Shown here: in pieces, positions 27,798 to 34,550 of the stretch
How the letters are laid out: every line of letters begins with the position of its first letter
Position numbering within the stretch: position 1 is the stretch's first letter
The notes under the pieces: model-generated
What the model was told of the DNA's origin: nothing
The model's database searches: none
Seen by the model: only the letters and a program-made list of their open reading frames with translations
Source of the DNA: Actinoplanes nipponensis
Lineage (GTDB): Bacteria > Actinomycetota > Actinomycetes > Mycobacteriales > Micromonosporaceae
Assembly: GCF_016862275.1 (NCBI RefSeq)
Contig: NZ_BOMQ01000008.1
Span: 1 to 64,000, forward strand
Direction: 5' to 3'
DNA: 64,000 nucleotides
Translations under genes and position numbers: made by a program

Positions 27798-28466
27798 ATG
27801 AGCACGAGCCACAACCAGACGGCCAGTGGACGGCCGCTGCGGGTCGCCCCGGCCTGGGTGGGCGGAGCGCGGCCGGCCGCCGCCGCCGATCACCACCTGC
27901 CGGTCGGCGAGGCGGTGTGGATCTGGTCGGTCCGCCGCTACGCCCGGGTCTCGCTCTGGGCCCTGCCGGTCGGCGCGGCCCTCTACGGCTGGTCCACCCT
28001 CGGCATCGCCGCCCCGCCCGGCCCGCTGCTGCTCACCCTCGCCGCCGGCTGGTGCTGCGCGATCGCGATGATCGGCCTGGCCGGGCTGCTGGCCGGTTCC
28101 CGTACCCGCCGGGTCGCGCTCGCCGGGCTGCTGGTCGGACTGGCCGGCTTCGTCATGATGCTGCCGCTGGCCGCGCTGCCGGCCGGGGCCGCACCGGTTG
28201 GCGCCGGCCTCAGCGCCGGCCAGCTGGCGACCGCCGCGCAGGCCGCCGCGGCCGTGGCCGGGACCGGCTGGCTGCTGCTGGGCTGGGCGGTGTTCCGGTC
28301 CAAGCTGGTCAACCCGGCCGACGGCGTGCTGCTGATGCTCGCGGCCGCCTCGATCGGCGCCGGCTCGCACGCGGTCCGCCCGCTGCCCACCGTCGGCGCG
28401 CTGCTGCTGCTGGCCGCCGGCATGGGCCTGGCCTGGACCGGCTCCCGGCTGATTCCCCCGGCCTGA
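27798..28466 (+). CDS. polytopic membrane protein of unknown function
   Basis: 222 residues from ATG 27798. After a polar N-terminus of about 40 residues come six hydrophobic segments rich in Ala, Gly and Leu (for example SLWALPVGAALYGWSTLG, LLLTLAAGWCCAIAMIG, ALLLLAAGMGLAWTGS). No charged residues lie inside the helices that would suggest transport, and no family is recognised. It stands alone after the terminator, with a DHFR-like gene 60 bases downstream. Normal codon usage supports the frame. Confidence 0.7.
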   Translation: MSTSHNQTASGRPLRVAPAWVGGARPAAAADHHLPVGEAVWIWSVRRYARVSLWALPVGAALYGWSTLGIAAPPGPLLLTLAAGWCCAIAMIGLAGLLAGSRTRRVALAGLLVGLAGFVMMLPLAALPAGAAPVGAGLSAGQLATAAQAAAAVAGTGWLLLGWAVFRSKLVNPADGVLLMLAAASIGAGSHAVRPLPTVGALLLLAAGMGLAWTGSRLIPPA

Positions 28467-28526
28467 CCTCCGGCCGTACCCGCGTGGCATGCTCGGCTGG
28501 TCAGCACGACGAGCCGGAGGTGCCCG

Positions 28527-29117
28527 ATGGGCAAGGTGGTCGCGGACATCTCGATGTCCCTCGACGGGTTCGTGACCGGGCCCGCCCCCGATCCGGAGCA
28601 CGGCCTCGGCCACGGCGGCGAGGGCCTGCACACCTGGGCGTTCAGCACGGACCCGGTCGACCGGGAGGTGCTGGCCGCGGCCACCGACGCGACCGGCGCG
28701 GTGGTCATGGGCCGCCGCCTGTTCGACATCGTGGACGGCCCGCACGGCTGGAACGACGAGGTGGCCTACGGCGCCGGGCTCGCCGCCGCGCCGCCGGTGC
28801 TGGTCGTGACCCGCAACCCGCCCGCCACGGTACGGCTGGCCGACCGGTTCACCTTCATCGTGGACGGCGTGCGCAGCGCCGTCGACAAGGCGCGGTCGAT
28901 GGCCGACGACCGCGACGTGGTCGTCATGGGCGGCGCCCAGGTCATCCGCGGCGCGCTCGACGCCGGCCTGGTCGACGAGCTGCGCCTGCACCTGTCGCCG
29001 GTGCTGCTCGGCGCGGGCACGCCGCTGTTCGTGGGCGGGGGCGGGCCGCGCACCCTGCGGCAGGTGCACGTCCGGGTCTCCGCCCACGCCACCCACCTGA
29101 CCTACCGCATCGACTGA
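28527..29117 (+). CDS. dihydrofolate reductase/RibD C-terminal family protein
   Basis: 196 residues from ATG 28527, with a CGGAGG site just upstream. It has the RibD_C fold of the YyaP/YwjB group: VVADISMSLDGFVTGP at the start, VVMGRRLFDIVDG, VLVVTRNPP, DVVVMGGAQVIRGAL for NADPH binding, and DELRLHLSPVLLGAGTPLF near the end. These single-domain proteins are named dihydrofolate reductase family but their substrates are unknown. No partner gene is obvious. Confidence 0.9.
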   Translation: MGKVVADISMSLDGFVTGPAPDPEHGLGHGGEGLHTWAFSTDPVDREVLAAATDATGAVVMGRRLFDIVDGPHGWNDEVAYGAGLAAAPPVLVVTRNPPATVRLADRFTFIVDGVRSAVDKARSMADDRDVVVMGGAQVIRGALDAGLVDELRLHLSPVLLGAGTPLFVGGGGPRTLRQVHVRVSAHATHLTYRID

Positions 29118-29165
29118 GCCGGACCCCGGCGGCCCGGCATCCGCCGGGCCGCCGCCGGCCTGCTG

Positions 29166-30521
29166 TCATGGGCGCAGCGCCACGTCCGGTTGCGCTGCGC
29201 CGGTGTTGCGGTTGGCCGGCCGCGGCAGCCCGTAGTGCTCGCGCAGCGTCCGCCCGGCGTACTCGGTCCGGAACCGGCCGCGCTCCTGCAGGATCGGCAC
29301 CACCTCGTCGACGAACCGTTCCAGCGACGACGGCAGCACCGGCGGCATGATGTTGAAGCCGTCCGCGGCCCCGTTGTCGTACCAGGCCACGATCGCGTCG
29401 GCGACCTGCTCGGCCGTACCGGCGAAGGTGAGGTGCCCGCGCCCGCCGCCGAGCCGGGCGATGATCTCGCGGACCGTGAGCCGCTCCCGGCGGCCCAGGT
29501 TGACCACCAGCGTGCGGCGGCTCTTCGCGCCCTCGATCTGCTCCTCGGCCGGCAGGTGGGCCGGCAGTTCGGCGTCCAGGCGCAGGTCGGCGACGTCCAC
29601 GCCGAGCAGCTCGGCCAGGCCGGGCAGCGCGAACTCGGCGCGGATCAGCCGGTTGAGCTCGGCGTCGAGCTCGCGGGCGGCGGCCTCGGTGGCGCCGATC
29701 AGCGGCACGATCCCCGGCAGGATCTTGACGTGGTCGGGGTCGCGGCCGTGCTCGGCGGCGCGCCGCTTGAGGTCGTCGTAGAACTCCTGGGCGTCGGCGA
29801 GGGTCTGGTGCGCGGTGAAGACCGCCTCGGCGTAGCGGGCGGCGAAGTTGCGGCCGTTCGCCGAGGATCCGGCCTGGACCAGCAGCGGGTGGCCCTGCGG
29901 GGTGCGGGGCACGTTGAGCGCGCCGGCCACCCGGAAGTGGGCGCCCCGGTGGGCGGGCGGGTAGATCTTCCCCTGGTCGCCCCACACCCCGCCGGCCTTG
30001 TCGGCCAGCACCACGTCGTCGTCCCAGGAGTCCCAGAGCTTGAGCGAGACGTCGACGAACTCGGCGGCCCGCTGGTAGCGCTCGTGGTGGGCCGGCAGCG
30101 CGTCGAGGTTGAAGTTGCGGGCGGCGTCGAGCCCGGCCGTGGTGACGATGTTCCAGCCGGCCCGCCCGCCGCTGACCAGGTCCAGCGAGGCGAACCGGCG
30201 GGCCAGGTTGTACGGCTCGTTGTAGGTGGTCGACGCCGTGGCGATCAGCCCGATCCGCTCGGTGGCCCCGGCCAGCGCGGTCAGCAGCACGGTCGGCTCG
30301 AGCGAGCCGGACGGGCGGCGCCCGACCTGGTCCCACAGCACCGGCCCGTCGGCCAGGAACAGCGAGTCGAGCTTGCCGCGTTCGGCGATGCGGGCCAGGT
30401 TCTTGTAGTGCTCGACGTCGACGTCGGCGCGCGGGTCGCTCTCCGGCAGGCGCCAGGCGGCCTCGTGGTGCCCGACGCCCATCAGGAACGCGTTGAGGTG
30501 CAGCTGACCGGGCCGGCTCAT
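29166..30521 (-). CDS. FMN-dependent monooxygenase, NtaA/SnaA/DmoA type
   Basis: 451 residues from ATG 30521, overlapping the dioxygenase stop (ATGA). This is a luciferase-like flavin monooxygenase of the NtaA group: LHLNAFLMGVGHHEAAWR at the start, TASTTYNEPYNLARRFASLD, GWNIVTT, LVQAGSSANGRNFAARYAEA. Members use reduced FMN from a separate reductase to cleave C-S or C-N bonds (dimethyl sulfide, sulfonates, nitrilotriacetate). The setting, last gene of a sulfonate-type ABC/TauD operon behind a Cys leader, argues for release of sulfite or sulfide from an organosulfur compound. No flavin reductase gene is in the window. Confidence 0.92.
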   Translation of the reverse strand: MSRPGQLHLNAFLMGVGHHEAAWRLPESDPRADVDVEHYKNLARIAERGKLDSLFLADGPVLWDQVGRRPSGSLEPTVLLTALAGATERIGLIATASTTYNEPYNLARRFASLDLVSGGRAGWNIVTTAGLDAARNFNLDALPAHHERYQRAAEFVDVSLKLWDSWDDDVVLADKAGGVWGDQGKIYPPAHRGAHFRVAGALNVPRTPQGHPLLVQAGSSANGRNFAARYAEAVFTAHQTLADAQEFYDDLKRRAAEHGRDPDHVKILPGIVPLIGATEAAARELDAELNRLIRAEFALPGLAELLGVDVADLRLDAELPAHLPAEEQIEGAKSRRTLVVNLGRRERLTVREIIARLGGGRGHLTFAGTAEQVADAIVAWYDNGAADGFNIMPPVLPSSLERFVDEVVPILQERGRFRTEYAGRTLREHYGLPRPANRNTGAAQPDVALRP

Positions 30522-31429
30522 CGCGCTGCCCGCGGCGTGTAGTGGCCGGCGTCGTCGCCCTCGATGACGTAGCTCGTCCCGCCGTCGGCGCCGACCGGCA
30601 CGTCCCCGGCGACCGTCACGCGATGCAGCTTGCGGGGCAGGTCGCCGTAGTCGTCGGCGGCGTAGTGCTGGGTCGTGCGGTTGTCGAAGACCACCACGTC
30701 GCCGACCGCCCAGCGGTGCCGCAGGGTGTTCTCCGGCCGGGTCACGTAGGCCTGCAGCAGCCGCAGCAGGTCCTTCGACTCCGTCCGGGACAGCCCGATG
30801 ACGGTGTCGGCGAAGCCGCCGATGAACAGGTTGGGCGCGCCCGACTCGGGGTGGATGCGGACCACCGGGTGCGCTGTCCGGTAGCGCTGGGAGACGAAGA
30901 CCTGGTGGTACGCCTCGACCTCGTCGGTGCGGAACTGCGGGTGCTCGGCGTAGTCGTGGTCGTTGGTGTGCACGGCCCACAGCCGGTCGGCGAGCAGTCG
31001 CAGGTGCTCCGGCAGGTCGGCGTACGCGGCGGCGGTGTCGGCGATCAGGGTGTCGCCGCCGTACGGCGGGACGACCAGGCTGCGCAGCGTGGTGGCCTTG
31101 GGCGGGGCGACCACGAACGTCACGTCGGTGTGCCAGGCGTTGGCGCGGGCGCCCTCGCCGCCCTGCACCGCGAGGATGTTGGCGTGCCCGTCGACCGCCG
31201 GCACGGTGGGGTGGGCGGCGGTCAGCGGGCCGAACGTGCCGGCGAAGCGCAGGTGGGCCTCGTCGTCCAGGTCCTGCCCGCGGAAGACGAGCACCTTGTG
31301 CTCGACCAGGGCGCCGGTGAGCCGGGCGGCGAGCTCCGTGTCGATCGGCCGGGCGAGGTCCACGCCGATGACCTCGGCGCCGATCCGGCCGCCGATGCGC
31401 CGGATGTCGATGGTGGGTGCGATGGTCAT
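30518..31429 (-). CDS. TauD/TfdA family 2-oxoglutarate dioxygenase
   Basis: 303 residues from ATG 31429, with GGAGG 7 bases before. All iron and cosubstrate ligands fall at the TauD positions: His 100 and Asp 102 (WHTDVTF), His 255 (QHYA) and Arg 270 (LHRVTVAGD). The enzyme should hydroxylate the carbon next to sulfur in a taurine-like or alkyl sulfonate so that sulfite leaves, in the cytoplasm. Its stop overlaps the start of the FMN monooxygenase; 11 bases separate it from the permease. The exact sulfonate is not predictable. Confidence 0.94.
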   Translation of the reverse strand: MTIAPTIDIRRIGGRIGAEVIGVDLARPIDTELAARLTGALVEHKVLVFRGQDLDDEAHLRFAGTFGPLTAAHPTVPAVDGHANILAVQGGEGARANAWHTDVTFVVAPPKATTLRSLVVPPYGGDTLIADTAAAYADLPEHLRLLADRLWAVHTNDHDYAEHPQFRTDEVEAYHQVFVSQRYRTAHPVVRIHPESGAPNLFIGGFADTVIGLSRTESKDLLRLLQAYVTRPENTLRHRWAVGDVVVFDNRTTQHYAADDYGDLPRKLHRVTVAGDVPVGADGGTSYVIEGDDAGHYTPRAAR

Positions 31430-31440
31430 GGTGGTGCCTC

Positions 31441-32286
31441 CTAGCTGGTGGTGCGCCACGTGGAGAAGCGGCGCTCGGTGAGGATCAGGACCTGGTTCAC
31501 GACGAGGCCGATGGCGGAGATCGTGATGATTCCGGCGTACATGTCGGGCACGGCGAAGTTGTACTGGGCGTAGTTGATGAGGTAGCCCAGGCCGGCCTTG
31601 GCCCCGACCATCTCGGCGGCGATCAGGATGAGGATCGAGTACGCGCCGGCCAGCCGGATCCCGGTGAAGATGGTCGGCACGGCGGCCGGCAGCACGACCT
31701 TCTGGAACAGCCGCAGCGGGCCGAGCCCGAGCGAGCGCGCGGACTTGATCAGCAGCGGGTCGACGGTCCGGACGCCGCTGACGGTGTTCAGCAGGATCGG
31801 CCAGGAGCAGGCGTAGCAGATGATCGCGACCTTGGACGTCTCGCCCAGCCCGAGGACGAGCACGAACACCGGCAGCAGGGCCAGCGCGGCGGTGTTGCGG
31901 AACAGCTCCAGCAGCGGGGTGAGCAGGGTGGCCAGCGGCTTGTACCAGCCGATCAGCAGGCCGAGCGGGATGGCCGCCGCGACCGCCAGTCCGAAGCCGG
32001 CCAGCGAGCGGCCCAGGCTGGCCCGGGCGTGCTCGATCAGCTCGCCGGACTGCACCAGCTGCCACCAGGCGGCCAGCACGTCCGACAGCGGCGGCAGGAA
32101 GGTGGCGTCGACCAGTCCCAGCCGCGGGAAGATCTCCCAGACGGCGGCCAGGGCCGCCACGGCGACCACCCGGGTGGCGACGGCGCCGGCTCCGCGCAGA
32201 AAACCACGGATCACCGGGTACGCGACCACGGGCGCAGTGCGAGCGACGGCTGCCGGTGCCGGCCGGGACTCGATGAGGCTAGACAC
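31441..32286 (-). CDS. ABC transporter permease, sulfonate/nitrate/taurine type (SsuC-like)
   Basis: 281 residues from GTG 32286, overlapping the ATPase stop by 8 bases. Six membrane segments and the BPD_transp_1 coupling loop (KSARSLGLGPLRLFQKVVLP) are visible. The segment FLPPLSDVLAAWWQL before the first core helix is typical of SsuC/TauC. It forms the membrane channel with the SsuB-like ATPase and the lipoprotein encoded upstream in the operon. Confidence 0.93.
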   Translation of the reverse strand: MSSLIESRPAPAAVARTAPVVAYPVIRGFLRGAGAVATRVVAVAALAAVWEIFPRLGLVDATFLPPLSDVLAAWWQLVQSGELIEHARASLGRSLAGFGLAVAAAIPLGLLIGWYKPLATLLTPLLELFRNTAALALLPVFVLVLGLGETSKVAIICYACSWPILLNTVSGVRTVDPLLIKSARSLGLGPLRLFQKVVLPAAVPTIFTGIRLAGAYSILILIAAEMVGAKAGLGYLINYAQYNFAVPDMYAGIITISAIGLVVNQVLILTERRFSTWRTTS

Positions 32287-33100
32287 GTGCGTTCTCCTTC
32301 TCGTTCAGGCCCAGCTCCTCGCGGCGGGCCTGGCGCACCTCGTCGCGCAGCAGGGTCCAGATCTCGTGCCGGTAGCGGGCGAACTCCGGGTCGGAGCGCA
32401 GGTCCTCGGTGGCCGACCGGGCGGTGATCGGCACCGGCACCACCTGCTTGATCCGTCCGGGTCGCGAGGTCATGACCGCGACCCGCTGTCCCAGGTAGAC
32501 GGCCTCCTCGATGCCGTGGGTGATGAACACGACGGTCTTGCCGGTCTGCTCCCAGATCCGCAGCAGCTCGTCCTGCAGGCCGTCGCGGGTCTGCGCGTCG
32601 AGCGCCGCGAACGGCTCGTCCATCAGCAGCACGTCGGGGTCGAAGGCGAGGCTGCGGGCGATCGCCACCCGCTGCTTCATGCCGCCGGACAGCTCGTGCG
32701 GGTAGCGGTCGTGGAAGCCGGAGAGCCCGACCAGGTCGAGGTACTCGCGGGCGCGGGCGGCCCGCTCGCGGCGGGGCACGTGCTTGGCTTCCAGGCCGAA
32801 CTGGACGTTGCCCAGCGCGGTCCGCCAGGGCAGCAGGACGTACTGCTGGAAGACCACGCCCCGGTCCAGGCCGGGGCCGGTGACCGGCCGGCCGTCGACC
32901 AGGATCCGGCCGCTGGACGGCGTGGCCAGCCCGCCGAGCAGGTCGAGCAGCGTGGACTTGCCGCAGCCGCTGGGCCCGACCAGGACCAGGAACTCGCCGG
33001 CCCGGACGTCCAGGTTGATGTCCCGCAGGGCGGTGACGGTGGCGCCGCGCGCCCGGAAGACCTTGCCGGCGTTCTCGAAGCGGATCTTCGGGGTGCTCAC
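32279..33100 (-). CDS. ABC transporter ATPase, sulfonate/taurine type (SsuB/TauB-like)
   Basis: 273 residues from GTG 33100, which overlaps the binding-protein stop (GTGA). It has Walker A GPSGCGKST, Q-loop VFQQYVLLPW, signature LSGGMKQR, Walker B LLMDEPFAALD and the switch His of VFITHGIEEAV. The length and C-terminal RYRHEIWTLLRDEV match the nitrate/sulfonate/taurine ATPase group. It drives uptake through the SsuC-like permease. Confidence 0.95.
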   Translation of the reverse strand: MSTPKIRFENAGKVFRARGATVTALRDINLDVRAGEFLVLVGPSGCGKSTLLDLLGGLATPSSGRILVDGRPVTGPGLDRGVVFQQYVLLPWRTALGNVQFGLEAKHVPRRERAARAREYLDLVGLSGFHDRYPHELSGGMKQRVAIARSLAFDPDVLLMDEPFAALDAQTRDGLQDELLRIWEQTGKTVVFITHGIEEAVYLGQRVAVMTSRPGRIKQVVPVPITARSATEDLRSDPEFARYRHEIWTLLRDEVRQARREELGLNEKENARV

Positions 33101-34122
33101 CGGGCACCGCCGCCGGCGACGTCGTTGTACTCGTTGGTGTACAGGCCGGCCGGCTTCAGGCCGTCGCCGCTGAGCTCGCCGATGCTGTCCAGCCAGGCGA
33201 TCCAGACGCTGAAGTCGGCGTCGGTGATGGTGCCGCCCTTGCCGGCCACGCCGTAGCTCTTCCAGAACTTGAGCTGGCTGTCGTCCTCGTTGCGGGCCCG
33301 CTTCTGCAGGATGCTCCGGAACCGGGCGATCACCGCCTCGCGCGGCTGGGTGCGGCTCCACTCGATCGCCCTGGCCGTGCCGGTCACGAAGGTGCGTACC
33401 GTGTCGGGGTTCTTCCTCAGGAAGTCGTCGCGCAGCACGTAGCTGCCGCCGGTGAACGGGCCCAGCAGCTCGAAGTCGGTGTAGAGGGCGCGGAGGCCGC
33501 CGCGCTCCAGCGCCTTGTCCCGCAGCGCGCCGCTGAGCGAGGCGACGTCGATCTGCCCCTGCCGCAGCGACTGCTCGGTGTTGACCGGCGGCACCACGAC
33601 CAGCTCGACCTGCTTGATCTCCGCGGGCGTCAGCCCGTTGCGCTGGAGGTAGGTCCTGGTGATCGCCTCGGCGTGCGCGCCGAGGGTGTTCACGCCGATC
33701 CTCTTGCCGATCAGGTCCCGGGCGGTCCGGATCGGGCTGTCCTCCGGCACGAAGAAGCCGTTGTAGCTGTCCTTGTCGGCGCCGTAGTAGCCGATCACCG
33801 CGGTGATCGGCGCCTTGGACGCCTTGAGCTTGACGATCGCGCCGTTGAAGGCGCCGCCGAAGTCGACGTCGCCGGTGGTGGCGGCCTGGATGTCCTGCGG
33901 CCCGCTGATGGTGTTGCCGATCCAGGTGAGCTTCACGTCGCCCAGATAGCCGAGGTCCTCGGCCAGCTCCGGCGGCGTCACCTGGCCGACCCAGCCCTGG
34001 TAGCGCAGCTCCCTGGTCTGCGGGCCGCCGGCCTCGGCGGAGCTGCCGCAGGCGCTGAGCGCGGCGGCGGCGAGCAGCGCGCCGGCCAGCGCGGCCGCCA
34101 CGGCGGATCGGGGTGTCTTCAT
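33097..34122 (-). CDS. ABC transporter substrate-binding lipoprotein, sulfonate/taurine type (SsuA-like)
   Basis: 341 residues from ATG 34122, with AAGGAG at 34129-34134. The signal peptide ends in a lipobox LSACGS, so Cys 25 would be lipidated and the protein held at the outer face of the membrane. The mature part is an SsuA/TauA-like two-domain binding protein (ELAEDLGYLGDVKLTW, TTGDVDFGGAFNGAIV, RIGVNTLGAHAEAI). It is the first transporter gene of the operon, 163 bases downstream of the Cys-rich leader ORF. Confidence 0.93.
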   Translation of the reverse strand: MKTPRSAVAAALAGALLAAAALSACGSSAEAGGPQTRELRYQGWVGQVTPPELAEDLGYLGDVKLTWIGNTISGPQDIQAATTGDVDFGGAFNGAIVKLKASKAPITAVIGYYGADKDSYNGFFVPEDSPIRTARDLIGKRIGVNTLGAHAEAITRTYLQRNGLTPAEIKQVELVVVPPVNTEQSLRQGQIDVASLSGALRDKALERGGLRALYTDFELLGPFTGGSYVLRDDFLRKNPDTVRTFVTGTARAIEWSRTQPREAVIARFRSILQKRARNEDDSQLKFWKSYGVAGKGGTITDADFSVWIAWLDSIGELSGDGLKPAGLYTNEYNDVAGGGAR

Positions 34123-34285
34123 GGAACGCTCCTTGCGGTGGGTGCGGGTCAGCGACGGCCGGCGGGAGCGCCGGTCGGTGTACGGGCACGGGTCATCGCG
34201 CCGCGTGCGTCGGCGCAGGCGGCGGTGTCGATTGCTGGTGCGGCGGTCGGTCAGGTAGCCGGAGAGCTGTGCGCGGCCGTCGGAC

Positions 34286-34357
34286 TCAACAGGTGCAGGA
34301 GCACACCCGGAGGAAGTCGACGAAGCGGCGCCGCGTGAGACGCTTGCTTCGGTTCAT
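34286..34357 (-). CDS. cysteine-rich leader peptide of the organosulfur operon
   Basis: 23 codons from ATG 34357 to TGA 34286. The peptide begins MNRSKRLTRRRFVDFLRV and ends with three Cys in five residues (CSCTC). Short actinobacterial leader ORFs of the form basic head, R-R-x-VD-x-x-R-V and terminal Cys cluster lie ahead of sulfur-assimilation operons and are known to attenuate them when cysteinyl-tRNA is plentiful. The ORF appears leaderless: a -10 box ends 6 bases before the ATG. Between its stop and the lipoprotein start is a GC-rich hairpin (about 34151-34180) that could mask the next ribosome site. Confidence 0.75.
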   Translation of the reverse strand: MNRSKRLTRRRFVDFLRVCSCTC

Positions 34358-34363
34358 GCGAGC

Positions 34364-34393
34364 AACGTAGATGCCCCGGACCGGCGGCGTCAG
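34364..34393 (-). promoter_or_regulatory. leaderless promoter of the organosulfur operon
   Basis: On the minus strand, CTGACG (34393-34388) and TACGTT (34369-34364) are separated by 18 bases, close to the actinobacterial housekeeping -35/-10 consensus. The -10 ends 6 bases before the leader ATG, so transcription should start at or next to that ATG. Confidence 0.6.
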
Positions 34394-34550
34394 CCTCTTT
34401 GTGACCCAGCACACATACATTTCCCATAGGCTGGATGGGATATCGGCCCGCCCGGCCCACTGTACGATCGGTGATGCTCTCCGCGGCCGGCCCACCTCGT
34501 GGCCGCAGCCCCAGTGCCTGCCCCACAATGTCGTCCCAGAGGCGTGTCGG

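Noticed and set aside
26520..29096. 858-codon minus-strand open frame opposite the SPFH, membrane-protein and DHFR-like genes
   Set aside because: It spans a strong bidirectional terminator and is the complement of coding sequence in three genes; no protein-like features.
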